The notes beneath the pieces were generated by a model. The model worked only from the letters and a program-made list of their open reading frames with translations, did no database searches and was not told the DNA's origin. This document shows, in pieces, positions 39,364 to 47,897 of a DNA stretch of 64,000 nucleotides. Position 1 is the stretch's first letter, and the number at the start of each line of letters is the position of its first letter. The stretch comes from Peterkaempfera sp044755465 (GTDB lineage Bacteria; Actinomycetota; Actinomycetes; Streptomycetales; Streptomycetaceae). Location: positions 558,001 to 622,000 of the forward strand of contig NZ_JBIVRB010000001.1 of assembly GCF_044755465.1 (NCBI RefSeq), read 5' to 3'. The position numbers and the translations under genes are program-made.

Positions 39364-40181
39364 CGGAGACACCCCCCGGCGCGCCGATGGCCCAGGTCGG
39401 CGGCCCGGCGACCGCGCGGGCGCTGTGCGTACTGGCCCCCAACCCGTCCCCGATGACCCTGGACGGCACCAACACCTGGCTGCTCTCCGAGCCGGACTCC
39501 GACCTCGCGGTGGTGGTCGACCCCGGGCCGCTGGACGACGGGCATCTGCGCGCCGTGCTCCGTACCGCCGAGCAGCACGGCAAGCGGATCGCACTGACGC
39601 TGCTCACCCACGGCCACGCCGACCACGCCGAGGGCGCCGCCCGCTTCGCGGAGCTGACCGGCACCGCCGTCCGGGCGCTGGACCCGGCGCAGCGGCTGGG
39701 CGGCGAGGGCCTGCGGCCGGGCGAGGTGATCGGCGTCGGCGGGCTGGAGCTGCGGGTGGTCGGCACTCCCGGCCACACCTCCGACTCGCTCTCCTTCCAC
39801 CTGCCCGCCGACGGCGCGGTGCTCACCGGCGACACCGTGCTCGGCCGGGGGACGACCATGGTCGCCCACCCGGACGGGCGGCTCGGGGACTATCTGGACT
39901 CGCTGCGCCGGCTGCGCGCGCTGGCGTCCGAGTACGGGGTGGGGACGGTGCTGCCCGGCCACGGCCCGGTGCTGGGCGACGCGCTGGGCGCGGTGGAGTA
40001 CTACCTGGCGCACCGGGCGCACCGGCTCGCCCAGGTGGAGACCGCCGTGGAGGCCGGGCACCGCAGTGCGGCGGCGGTGGTCGCGCAGGTGTACGCCGAT
40101 GTGGACCGGGCGCTGTGGCCGGCCGCCGAGCTGTCGGTGCGGGCGCAGCTGGAGTACCTGGAGGAGCACGGGCTGATCTGA
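39360..40181 (+). CDS. Metallo-beta-lactamase-fold hydrolase (LACTB2-like)
   Basis: A 273-residue protein from GTG 39360. NPSPMTLDGTNTWLL, VVDPGPLDDGH, THGHADHAEGA (HxHxDH), GTPGHTSDSLSFHL, TGDTVLGRGTT and LPGHGP are the ordered metal-ligand motifs, with the C-terminal helical domain of the LACTB2 type (HRAHRLAQVETAV). Cytosolic hydrolase or nuclease; substrate unknown. Coupled to the NUDIX gene. Confidence 0.92.
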   Translation: MTETPPGAPMAQVGGPATARALCVLAPNPSPMTLDGTNTWLLSEPDSDLAVVVDPGPLDDGHLRAVLRTAEQHGKRIALTLLTHGHADHAEGAARFAELTGTAVRALDPAQRLGGEGLRPGEVIGVGGLELRVVGTPGHTSDSLSFHLPADGAVLTGDTVLGRGTTMVAHPDGRLGDYLDSLRRLRALASEYGVGTVLPGHGPVLGDALGAVEYYLAHRAHRLAQVETAVEAGHRSAAAVVAQVYADVDRALWPAAELSVRAQLEYLEEHGLI

Positions 40182-40194
40182 CGCCGGAGACGGC

Positions 40195-40230
40195 GCCGGG
40201 GCCGGACACCGTGCGGTGTCCGGCCCCGGC
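40195..40230. terminator. Convergent terminator, MBL and crp
   Basis: A 16-bp perfect stem (GCCGGGGCCGGACACC with GGTGTCCGGCCCCGGC) around GTGC, lying between the convergent MBL and crp genes. Confidence 0.85.
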
Positions 40231-40251
40231 GGGGGTCGTACGGTTCGGCGC

Positions 40252-40926
40252 TCAGCGGGAGCGGCGGGCCAGCCGTTCCACGTCGAGCAGGATCACCGCG
40301 CGGGCCTCCAGCCGCAGCCAGCCACGGCCGGCGAAGTCGGCCAGCGCCTTGTTGACCGTCTCCCGGGAGGCGCCGACCAGCTGGGCCAGCTCTTCCTGGG
40401 TGAGGTCGTGCACCACGTGGATGCCCTCCTCCGACTGCACGCCGAAGCGGCGGGAGAGGTCGAGCAGCGCCTTGGCGACCCGGCCGGGCACATCGGAGAA
40501 GACCAGGTCCGACATGTTGTCGTTGGTCCGGCGCAGCCGGCGGGCGATGGCCCGCAGCAGCGACATGGCGACCTCGGGCCGGGCGTGCAGCCACGGCTGC
40601 AGGTCGCCGTGGCCCAGGCCGAGCATCTTGACCTCGGTCAGCGCGGTGGCGGTGGCGGTGCGCGGTCCCGGGTCGAAGAGGGACAGCTCGCCGATCATCT
40701 CGCTGGGCCCGAGCACGGCGAGCATGTTCTCGCGGCCGTCGGGCGAGGCGCGGTGCAGCTTGATCTTGCCCTCGACCACCACATAAAGGCGGTCGCCGGG
40801 GTCGCCCTCGTGGAACAGCGACTCGCCGCGCGCGAGGGTCACCTCGGTCATCGAGGCGCGCAGCTCCGCCGACTGCTCGTCGTCGAGTGCCGCGAAAAGT
40901 GGGGCGCGCCGCAGGACATCGTCCAC
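40252..40926 (-). CDS. crp: Cyclic AMP receptor-type regulator Crp
   Basis: A 224-residue protein. The N-terminal cNMP-binding domain shows GDRLYVVVEGKIKLHRASPDGRENML and IGELSLFDPGPRTATATALT (phosphate-binding cassette); a long dimer helix follows; the C-terminal helix-turn-helix is LTQEELAQLVGASRETVNKALADFAGRGWLRLEARAV. Streptomyces Crp controls germination and secondary metabolism. GTG 40926 with AGGAGG 7 bp upstream is chosen over longer frames. A GTGC-N6-TCAC site lies 59 bp upstream, suggesting autoregulation. Confidence 0.95.
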   Translation of the reverse strand: MDDVLRRAPLFAALDDEQSAELRASMTEVTLARGESLFHEGDPGDRLYVVVEGKIKLHRASPDGRENMLAVLGPSEMIGELSLFDPGPRTATATALTEVKMLGLGHGDLQPWLHARPEVAMSLLRAIARRLRRTNDNMSDLVFSDVPGRVAKALLDLSRRFGVQSEEGIHVVHDLTQEELAQLVGASRETVNKALADFAGRGWLRLEARAVILLDVERLARRSR

Positions 40927-40984
40927 GAGCTTCCTCCTGTTCGGCCGGTTCGTCCGGCTCCCCATCATGCACGACGGAGAAACA

Positions 40985-40998
40985 GTGCGATCAATCAC
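40985..40998. promoter_or_regulatory. Candidate Crp-binding site upstream of crp
   Basis: GTGCGATCAATCAC matches GTGA-N6-TCAC except for one base. It lies between crp and nth, 59 bp from the crp start. Autoregulation by Crp is a reasonable inference. Confidence 0.5.
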
Positions 40999-41170
40999 AA
41001 GGATGACGCATTCAGTACCGATCATATGAGGAGGGGGGTGGTCCGGGGGTGTCATCCACCCCGGATCGGCTCCGGTGGGCCCCTCTCATACGCACAGGTA
41101 CCCGACCCCGACCGGGGACGACGGCGCTGATCCCGCACCCGGTGGCGGCCGTCCGGCGTAGCCTTCGGGC

Positions 41171-41995
41171 ATGGCAGAGACCAAGACGCAGCAGGGGGCT
41201 CCCACGGCGAAGCCGAGGAAGCCGGAGTCGCAGCTGGCGATGGTGCGGCGGGCGCGGAAGATCAACCGTGAGCTGGCCGAGGCGTATCCGTACGCGCATC
41301 CCGAGCTGGACTTCGAGAACGCCTTCCAACTGCTGGTCGCCACGGTGCTGTCCGCCCAGACCACCGATCTGCGGGTGAACATGACCACCCCCGCCCTCTT
41401 CGCCCGCTATCCGGCGCCGGAGGACCTGGCCGCCGCCGATCCGGAGGAGTTGGAGCAGCTGATCCGGCCGACCGGCTTCTTCCGGGCCAAGGCCAAGTCG
41501 CTGCTGGGGCTGTCCGCCGCGCTGCGCGACCGCTTCGGCGGCGAGGTGCCGGGCCGGCTGGAGGACCTGGTGACGCTGCCGGGGGTGGGCCGCAAGACCG
41601 CCAATGTGGTGCTGGGCAACGCCTTCGGCGTCCCCGGGATCACGGTGGACACCCACTTCGCCCGGCTGGTGCGCCGCTTCGGCTGGACGCAGGAGACCGA
41701 GCCGGAGCGGATCGAGAAGGCGGTCGGCGAGATCTTCCCGGCGAGCGAGTGGACGATGCTCTCGCACCGGGTGATCTTCCACGGCCGGCGGATCTGCCAC
41801 TCCCGCAAACCGGCCTGCGGGGCCTGCCCGATCGCGCCGCTCTGCCCCTCGTACGGCGAGGGCGAGACCGATCCGGAGAAGGCGAAGAAGCTGCTGAAGT
41901 ACGAGATGGGCGGGCAGCCGGGGCAGCGGCTGAAGCCGCCTGCGGACTACCCCGGCGAGGCGTCGGCCCGGCGGGTGTCGGCGGAGGACTCCTGA
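41171..41995 (+). CDS. nth: Endonuclease III
   Basis: A 274-residue protein. LLVATVLSAQTTDLRVN starts the HhH-GPD fold; LPGVGRKTANVVLGN has the catalytic Lys; VDTHFARL has the catalytic Asp; CHSRKPACGACPIAPLC is the 4Fe-4S loop (Cx6Cx2Cx5C). It removes oxidised pyrimidines and nicks abasic sites. TAGCCT ends 6 bp before ATG 41171, so the message is probably leaderless. The N-terminal 30 and C-terminal 35 residues are extensions. Confidence 0.96.
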   Translation: MAETKTQQGAPTAKPRKPESQLAMVRRARKINRELAEAYPYAHPELDFENAFQLLVATVLSAQTTDLRVNMTTPALFARYPAPEDLAAADPEELEQLIRPTGFFRAKAKSLLGLSAALRDRFGGEVPGRLEDLVTLPGVGRKTANVVLGNAFGVPGITVDTHFARLVRRFGWTQETEPERIEKAVGEIFPASEWTMLSHRVIFHGRRICHSRKPACGACPIAPLCPSYGEGETDPEKAKKLLKYEMGGQPGQRLKPPADYPGEASARRVSAEDS

Positions 41996-41997
41996 GG

Positions 41998-42750
41998 ATG
42001 GGCGGCGCGGTCGAACGGGACGGGTTGCCCGGCTGGCTGCTGCCGGTGCGGGACGCGGCCGAGCGGGTGCGGCCGGGCCAGCTGAGCCGGTTTCTGCCGC
42101 CGCCGGTCGGCGGGCGGCGCTCGGCGGTGCTGATGCTGTTCGGGGAGGGCGGCCACGGCCCTGACGTCCTGCTGATCGAGCGGGCGCGCAGCCTGCGTTC
42201 GCATGCCGGCCAGCCGTCGTTCCCGGGCGGCGCGCTGGACCCGGAGGACGGCGATCCGCTGCGGGAGGGGCCGGTCAACGCCGCGCTGCGCGAGGCGTGG
42301 GAGGAGACCGGGCTCGACCCGGCGGGGGTGCAGGTCTTCGGGGTGCTGCCGGACCTCTACATCCCGGTCAGCGACTTCGTGGTGACGCCGGTGCTCGGCT
42401 GGTGGCGGGCGCCGTCCCCGGTCGGGCCGGTGGACCCGGCCGAGGTGGCGGCGGTCTTCCGGGTGCCGGTGGCCGAGCTGACCGACCCGGCCAACCGGGC
42501 CCGGCTGCGGCATCCCAGCGGCTTCACCGGGCCGGCCTTCCTGGTGGCGGGCCAGGTGGTGTGGGGGTTCACCGCCGGGGTGATCGACCGGGTGCTGCAC
42601 TTCGGCGGCCTGGAGCGGCCCTGGGACACCTCCCGGGTGGTGGAGCTCTCCGAGGACGCCTTCGACCTGGCGCGGCGGGAGCGCGGCGGCCTGGCCGACT
42701 CCTCCGGTACGGCCGCCTCCGGTACGGCGGATCGTACGGCCGGCAGCTGA
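41998..42750 (+). CDS. NUDIX hydrolase, CoA pyrophosphatase-like
   Basis: A 250-residue protein 2 bp after nth. RSLRSHAGQPSFPGGALDPEDGD, then NAALREAWEETGLDP is the NUDIX box with the CoA-type lead (LRxHxGQxxFPGG). Later YIPVSDFVVTPVLGWW and VWGFTAGVIDRVLH match NudL/NUDT7-like enzymes that split CoA to phosphopantetheine and 3',5'-ADP. A GGTACGGC-rich end gives the tail SGTAASGTADRTAGS. Confidence 0.9.
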   Translation: MGGAVERDGLPGWLLPVRDAAERVRPGQLSRFLPPPVGGRRSAVLMLFGEGGHGPDVLLIERARSLRSHAGQPSFPGGALDPEDGDPLREGPVNAALREAWEETGLDPAGVQVFGVLPDLYIPVSDFVVTPVLGWWRAPSPVGPVDPAEVAAVFRVPVAELTDPANRARLRHPSGFTGPAFLVAGQVVWGFTAGVIDRVLHFGGLERPWDTSRVVELSEDAFDLARRERGGLADSSGTAASGTADRTAGS

Positions 42751-42792
42751 CCCCGGTGGGCGGGGCGGACCCCCGCCCACCAGGGCCGTCCG

Positions 42793-44409
42793 CTACTCCA
42801 TCACCGGCATGGCGACCTGCTCGGACTTCTCCGCGCCCGGTCCGTTCTGGCCGCGCAGCGGCACCTCGCGGATGAAGAACGACAGCAGCAGCGCCACCGC
42901 GACGAACGGGATGCCGACCAGGAAGAGGTCGTCCAGCGCCTTCACGAAGCCGGTCAGCACGATGTCCTGGACCTGGGTCGGCAGCTTCTCGATCGCGGCC
43001 CGGCCGCCCGAGGTCAGCTGCTCGCCGCCGCCCAGCCCCGGTGCGCCCGCGCCCGAGCCCTTGAGACCGGCCGCGGCGACGCCCTCGCTGATGTGGTGGT
43101 TCAGCCGGCTGGTCAGCACGGTGCCGAAGATCGCCGTACCGAAGGCGCCGCCGATGGAGCGGAAGAACGTCGACCCGGCGGTGGCCGTGCCCATGTCCTT
43201 CATCTCGACGGAGTTCTGCACGGCGAGGACCAGCACCTGCATCACGCAGCCCAGCCCGATGCCCATCAGCACCATGAAGGCGGCCAGCAGCCACATCGAG
43301 GTGTCCAGCCGGACCCGGGAGAGCAGGGCCAGGCCGACGACGGTGATCGCGGTGCCCAGGATGGGCCAGATCTTGTACTTGCCGGTTTTGCTGATCACCC
43401 GGCCCGAGATGATCGAGGCGCCCAGCAGGCCGATCATCATCGGGATCATGCGCAGCCCGGAGCCGGTGGGCGTGTCGCCGCGCACCACCTGGAGGTAGAT
43501 CGGCAGGTAGATGATGGCGCCGAACATCGCCAGGCCGACCACGAAGCCGATCCCGCTGGTCAGCGAGAAGGTGTGGTTGCGGAACAGGTGCGGCGGCATG
43601 ATCGGCTCGGCGGCGCGCCGCTCCACCAGGGCGAAGACCACCAGGGCGATCACACCGGCCGCGCCCAGGCCCAGCGTGGTGGCCGAGCCCCAGCCGTTGG
43701 CGGTGCCGCTCCAGGAGGTGACGAGCAGCAGCGCGGTGACGCCGCCGACCAGCAGCGCGGCTCCGGTCCAGTCGATGGTGTGCTTCTGCTTCTGCTGCTG
43801 GACCTTGAGCACGGTCGCCGCGACGAAGAGCGCCACCACACCCACCGGCAGGTTGATGTAGAAGATCCACCGCCAGCTCAGGTGGTCGGTGAAGAAGCCG
43901 CCGAGCAGCGGTCCGGCCACGCTGGACACGGCGAAGACCGCACCGAACATGCCCTGGTAGCGGCCCCGGTCCCGGGGCGGGATGACATCGCCGATGATCG
44001 CCAGCGACAGCGACATCAGACCGCCGCCGCCGAGGCCCTGGACGGCTCGGAAGCCGATCAGTTCGCTCATGCTCTGCGACATGCCGGCCAGCGCGGAGCC
44101 GATCAGGAAGATGACGATGGCGAAGAGGTAGACGGGCCGGCGGCCGATCTGGTCGGAGATCTTGCCGTACAGCGGGACGGACGCGGTGGAGGTCAGCAGA
44201 TAGGCGGTCACCGTCCAGGACATGTGGTCCAGGCCGTTGAACTGGCTGACGATCTTGGGCATGGCAGTGCCGACGATGCTCTGGTCCAGCGCGGCCAGGA
44301 ACATGCCGAGCATGAGACCGATCATCACCACCATGATCTGGCGGTGGGTCATCGGGGCTGATTTTTCCGCAGGGGCATCAGCGGGGAGTATCGAGTCTTC
44401 TCGCACCAT
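42793..44409 (-). CDS. DHA2-family MFS drug exporter (EmrB/QacA-like)
   Basis: A 538-residue protein with about 14 hydrophobic segments. MVVMIGLMLGMFLAALDQSIVGTAMPKI (motif D1), GKISDQIGRRPVYLF (motif A), RAVQGLGGGGLMSL and GPLLGGFFTDHLSWRWIFYINLPVG (motif C) define DHA2 proton antiporters. ATG 44409 is chosen: TATGAT lies 9 bp upstream and a perfect palindrome precedes it. The longer frame to 44475 would include that operator. The palindrome suggests repression by a MarR- or TetR-type protein not encoded beside it. Confidence 0.92.
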   Translation of the reverse strand: MVREDSILPADAPAEKSAPMTHRQIMVVMIGLMLGMFLAALDQSIVGTAMPKIVSQFNGLDHMSWTVTAYLLTSTASVPLYGKISDQIGRRPVYLFAIVIFLIGSALAGMSQSMSELIGFRAVQGLGGGGLMSLSLAIIGDVIPPRDRGRYQGMFGAVFAVSSVAGPLLGGFFTDHLSWRWIFYINLPVGVVALFVAATVLKVQQQKQKHTIDWTGAALLVGGVTALLLVTSWSGTANGWGSATTLGLGAAGVIALVVFALVERRAAEPIMPPHLFRNHTFSLTSGIGFVVGLAMFGAIIYLPIYLQVVRGDTPTGSGLRMIPMMIGLLGASIISGRVISKTGKYKIWPILGTAITVVGLALLSRVRLDTSMWLLAAFMVLMGIGLGCVMQVLVLAVQNSVEMKDMGTATAGSTFFRSIGGAFGTAIFGTVLTSRLNHHISEGVAAAGLKGSGAGAPGLGGGEQLTSGGRAAIEKLPTQVQDIVLTGFVKALDDLFLVGIPFVAVALLLSFFIREVPLRGQNGPGAEKSEQVAMPVME

Positions 44410-44427
44410 TTCATTTCTATCATATTT

Positions 44428-44444
44428 AGTTGCTTGGAGCAACT
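44428..44444. promoter_or_regulatory. Operator-like palindrome of the MFS exporter
   Basis: AGTTGCTTGGAGCAACT is a perfect 7-3-7 palindrome, 3 bp upstream of TATGAT (44419-44424, minus strand). It occupies the spacer/-35 region of the exporter promoter. The TTGC-N5-GCAA form resembles MarR-type operators. Confidence 0.65.
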
Positions 44445-44513
44445 TCTCCAGCTCATGGCCGGTCTCCGGGCCCAACGCCCACCCGGCGGCCCCGACCGTG
44501 GGAGGGTGTCCGG

Positions 44514-45698
44514 GTGAACGTCCTGGATGTGCTGCTGATCGCCGCCGCTCTCGGCTTCGCCGTGTCGGGCTACCGGCAGGGGTTCGTGGTCGCGGTCCTC
44601 TCGGTGGTCGGGTTCCTCGGCGGCGGCCTGGTGGCGGTGCGGCTGCTGCCGCTGGTACTGGAGCATGTGAGCCCAGGCACGGCCTCCTCCATCGTCGCCG
44701 TGGTGGTGGTGATCGTCCTCGCCTCGATCGGCCAGGCCGTCACCACCCACTTCGGCTGGAAGCTGCGCGGCCGGATCGGCAGACGGCCCGGCCAGGTGGT
44801 GGACGCGGCGGGCGGCGCGGTCGTCAATGTGACCGCGATGCTGCTGGTGGCCTGGCTGATCGGCTCCGCGCTCGCCGGCACCTCGCTGCCCACCATCTCC
44901 AAGCAGGTCCGCACCTCCACCGTGCTCGGCGGCGTCCAGCAGGCACTGCCCGCCGACGCGCCCAACTGGTTCTCCGACTTCAGCTCGGCGCTGGCCCGCA
45001 ACGGCTTCCCGCAGGTCTTCAACCCGTTCGAGAACGAGCCGATCACCGAGGTGGACCCGCCCGACCCCGCGCTGGCCGGCAGCCCCGCCGTGGTCAGGGC
45101 GCGGCAGAGCATCGTCAAGGTGGTCGGCACCGCCACCGGCTGCGGCAAGACCCTGGAGGGCAGCGGATTCGTCTTCGCGCCGCACCGGGTGATGACCAAC
45201 GCCCACGTCGTCGGCGGGGTGAGCGAGCCCACCGTGCAGATCGGCGGCACCGGCCCGCTGTACGACGCCACCGTGGTCCTCTACGACTGGCAGCGGGACA
45301 TCGCCGTACTGGACGTCCCCCGGCTCCAGGCCCGCCCGCTGAGCTTCGCCGGCCAGGCCGACACCAACGACAGCGCCATCGTGGCCGGCTTCCCGGAGAA
45401 CGGCTCCTTCAATGTCCAGGCCGCCCGGGTGCGCGGCCGCATCCAGGCCAACGGCCCCGACATCTACCACCGCGGCCAGGTCGTCCGGGACGTCTACTCG
45501 GTGCGCTCGCTGGTCCGCCAGGGCAACTCCGGCGGCCCGCTGCTCACCCCCGACGGCCAGGTGTATGGAGTGGTCTTCGCCAAGTCGCTGGACAGCTCGG
45601 ACACCGGCTACGCGCTCACCGCCGCCGAGGTGCGGCCGGATGTCGAACAGGGCGTCACCGCCACCACCAGGGTGGACAGTCAGGGGTGCGCCCTCTGA
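44514..45698 (+). CDS. MarP-type membrane serine protease (CvpA + trypsin-like)
   Basis: A 394-residue protein from GTG 44514 with a GGAGGG site. Residues 1-125 carry four membrane helices of the CvpA fold (VLDVLLIAAALGFAVSGYRQGFV at the start). The external protease domain has His231 (TNAHVV), Asp262 (RDIAVLDV) and Ser339 (GNSGGPL). Cys210 and the Cys third from the end are placed like the regulatory disulfide of mycobacterial MarP. MarP protects against acid and oxidative stress by processing cell-wall hydrolases. Confidence 0.93.
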   Translation: MNVLDVLLIAAALGFAVSGYRQGFVVAVLSVVGFLGGGLVAVRLLPLVLEHVSPGTASSIVAVVVVIVLASIGQAVTTHFGWKLRGRIGRRPGQVVDAAGGAVVNVTAMLLVAWLIGSALAGTSLPTISKQVRTSTVLGGVQQALPADAPNWFSDFSSALARNGFPQVFNPFENEPITEVDPPDPALAGSPAVVRARQSIVKVVGTATGCGKTLEGSGFVFAPHRVMTNAHVVGGVSEPTVQIGGTGPLYDATVVLYDWQRDIAVLDVPRLQARPLSFAGQADTNDSAIVAGFPENGSFNVQAARVRGRIQANGPDIYHRGQVVRDVYSVRSLVRQGNSGGPLLTPDGQVYGVVFAKSLDSSDTGYALTAAEVRPDVEQGVTATTRVDSQGCAL

Positions 45699-45813
45699 AC
45701 CGGGGCGGCCCGTGAACCGGGTGGGCTGATAGCGTCAGCGGCGCTCACCCGGTCGGCGCAGTGCCCCGGAACGGGCACGCGTCCACAGAGTGGTCAGGGG
45801 AGGGCCGGACGGC

Positions 45814-46515
45814 ATGATGGGTCATTCGCACGCGGTCAGCGGGGCGATGCTGTACGCGGCGTCAGCCCCCTTCCTGCCGCCGCTGCTGCTGCACACCCAC
45901 CTCGCGCCCAGCGACATCATGATGGGCACGGTGCTCTGCGCCGGCGCGGCCCTGCTGCCGGACCTGGACCACCACGACGGCACCATCGCCAACTTCCTGG
46001 GCCCGCTGTCCAAGATGCTCTGCCGCCTGGTCGCCCTGATCTCCGGCGGCCACCGGCACGCCACCCACTCGCTGCTCTTCGTCGCGCTGATGTCGGCCGG
46101 CACCTGGGCGGGCGTGGAGTTCGTCGGCCGGTGGTTCACCCTGGGCCTCACCTTCTTCCTGCTGGCGCTGGCCATCCGGGCGCTGCACCTGTGCCCGCCC
46201 GGCGAGGGCGTGTCGGCGTGGATCACGGTGGTGGGCCTGGCCGTGCTGGGCACCGCCGGCATCGACCGCTGGATGCCCAACGCGCCGGGCTGGCTGCCGT
46301 ACGCCGTGGGGCTGGGCTGCGTGGCCCACCTGCTCGGGGACAGCCTGACCAAGCAGGGCACGCCGCTGTTCTGGCCGCACAAGCAGCGGTACGAGATCGT
46401 GCTGATCAAGCACACCGGCAACAAGGTGGAGACCAAGGTGCTGGTCCCGCTGATGAGCGTGGCCACCGTGGCGCTGCTCTGGTTCACGGCGCTCGCCCCC
46501 TCGGTGGCCGGCTGA
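45814..46515 (+). CDS. YdjM/DUF457-like membrane-bound metal-dependent hydrolase
   Basis: A 233-residue protein. GHSHAVSGAMLYAAS, LLPDLDHHDGTIAN, HRHATHSLLF and VAHLLGDSLTKQGTPLFWPHKQR show the His/Asp pattern (HxxxG, DxDH, HRxxTHS, HLxxDxxT) of the YdjM family. Five or so membrane helices. Substrate unknown; E. coli YdjM is LexA-regulated. ATG 45814 with a GGGAGGG site. Confidence 0.9.
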   Translation: MMGHSHAVSGAMLYAASAPFLPPLLLHTHLAPSDIMMGTVLCAGAALLPDLDHHDGTIANFLGPLSKMLCRLVALISGGHRHATHSLLFVALMSAGTWAGVEFVGRWFTLGLTFFLLALAIRALHLCPPGEGVSAWITVVGLAVLGTAGIDRWMPNAPGWLPYAVGLGCVAHLLGDSLTKQGTPLFWPHKQRYEIVLIKHTGNKVETKVLVPLMSVATVALLWFTALAPSVAG

Positions 46516-46527
46516 CGGTCCCGGGGC

Positions 46528-46556
46528 CCGGAGCGGCGGCCGAGCCGCCGCTCCGG
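46528..46556 (+). terminator. Terminator after the YdjM-like gene
   Basis: A 13-bp perfect stem (CCGGAGCGGCGGC with GCCGCCGCTCCGG) with loop CGA, 13 bp after the stop. Confidence 0.75.
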
Positions 46557-46595
46557 TGGTACCGGCTGCTGATCGGCCGCGCCCGGTGGGGTGAG

Positions 46596-46802
46596 TCAGG
46601 CGCGGGCGCCCTGGCGCAGCCGGGCGGTCATCCAGCGGGCGCGCCGGCCGAGGATGTGCGGGATGCCCAGCCGTCCGCCCTCCCCCGAGTACGGGCCGGC
46701 CGCACTCGGGTCGGTGGCGTCGGCCGGGTCGAAGACGGGCGCCGATCCGCTCGCGCGGCGGCGGGTCCGGGACGCGTGGGCACGCTCGTGCATCCAGGTC
46801 AT
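46596..46802 (-). CDS. Possible small basic protein (68 aa)
   Basis: A short frame, MTWMHERAHASRTRRRASGS...GGRLGIPHILGRRARWMTARLRQGARA, in the 377-bp gap between the YdjM-like gene and the hydrolase. Its coherent Arg-rich ends and Pro-Asp centre look protein-like, but it has no clear ribosome site and no family is recognised. Treat as tentative. Confidence 0.35.
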   Translation of the reverse strand: MTWMHERAHASRTRRRASGSAPVFDPADATDPSAAGPYSGEGGRLGIPHILGRRARWMTARLRQGARA

Positions 46803-46892
46803 ACAGAACCCATGCCCGGGGGACCGGCGGGGTAATCACCCCGGGACGGGACCAATCGGCCTATGCCCCTGGCCTATTAACCAACGGTCAGT

Positions 46893-47840
46893 TCAGCGGT
46901 CCAGCGAGTCGTCCCGCAGCCACTCCACCAGCTCGGCGCTGAGGCCCACCGGGTCCTCCTCATGCGGGAAGTGCCCGACCCCGTCCAGCAGCCGCCAGCG
47001 GTACGGCGCCTCGACGTACTCGTCCGCGCCGACCGCCGTGGCGGTCAGCAGCACCGGGTCCAGCTCCCCGTGCAGGTGGAGCGTCGGCACCCGCACCGGG
47101 CGCTTCATCCGCCGGGAGAACTGGAAGCCGTCCGGGCGGGCCATCGACCGCAGCAGCCAGCGGTACGGCTCGATCGAGCAGTGCGCGGTGCTCGGGATCT
47201 GCATCGCCTGCCGGTAGTGCGCCTCGGACTTCTCGTCGGGCGCCACCGCCCCCGTCCAGCTGCGCAGATAGTGGGCGGTCAGCTCCGCGTCGTCCGCGAC
47301 CAGCTGCCGCTCGGGCACCCAGGGCCGCTGGAAGCCCAGCACATGGTCGTACGCGGCCAGCTGGTGGCGGTCGGTGAGCAGCGCCCGGCGCAGTCGGCGC
47401 GGGTGGGCGGCGGAGACCACCGCGAGCCGCCGGACCAGCGAGGGACGCATCACCGCCGCCACCCAGGCCAGGAAGCCGCCGGTGTCATGGCCGACCAGGG
47501 CGGCGTCCCGCTCGCCCAGCGAGCGGATCACCCCGGTGATGTCCAGCGCCAGATTGGCCGGGTCGTAGCCGCGCGGGGTGCGGTCGCTGCCGCCGACACC
47601 GCGTACGTCCATCGCCACCGCCCGGAACCCGGCGTCGGCCAGCGCCACCAGTTGGTGCCGCCAGGCCCACCAGAACTGCGGCCAGCCGTGCACCAGCAGC
47701 ACCAGCGGGCCCTCGCCGAGTTCGGCGATGTGGAAGCGGGCGCCGTTGGCGGCCACATCCCGGTGCGTCCAGGGGCCGTCGAGGTGGACGTTCCAGGAGT
47801 TGGCGGCGGGGGGCCGGGCGGAGGAGTCGTCGAGCGGCAT
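46893..47840 (-). CDS. Alpha/beta-fold hydrolase, epoxide hydrolase-like
   Basis: A 315-residue protein. VLLVHGWPQFWWAWRHQL (HGxP oxyanion), AMDVRGVGGSDRTPRGYD, LVGHDTGGFLAW (nucleophile Asp), HGELDPVLL (acid) and DGVGHFPHEEDP (His). The Asp nucleophile and the HGWP motif point to epoxide hydrolases or haloalkane dehalogenases rather than esterases. Cytosolic; substrate unknown. Confidence 0.88.
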   Translation of the reverse strand: MPLDDSSARPPAANSWNVHLDGPWTHRDVAANGARFHIAELGEGPLVLLVHGWPQFWWAWRHQLVALADAGFRAVAMDVRGVGGSDRTPRGYDPANLALDITGVIRSLGERDAALVGHDTGGFLAWVAAVMRPSLVRRLAVVSAAHPRRLRRALLTDRHQLAAYDHVLGFQRPWVPERQLVADDAELTAHYLRSWTGAVAPDEKSEAHYRQAMQIPSTAHCSIEPYRWLLRSMARPDGFQFSRRMKRPVRVPTLHLHGELDPVLLTATAVGADEYVEAPYRWRLLDGVGHFPHEEDPVGLSAELVEWLRDDSLDR

Positions 47841-47897
47841 ACCGAGAGCGTGTCACACCCGGCACCCCGCTTGCCGCCGCCGGGGACGGGTGGGGCG

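Noticed and set aside
44410..44475. Longer N-terminus for the MFS exporter
   Set aside because: It would put the promoter -10 box and the operator palindrome inside the coding region.
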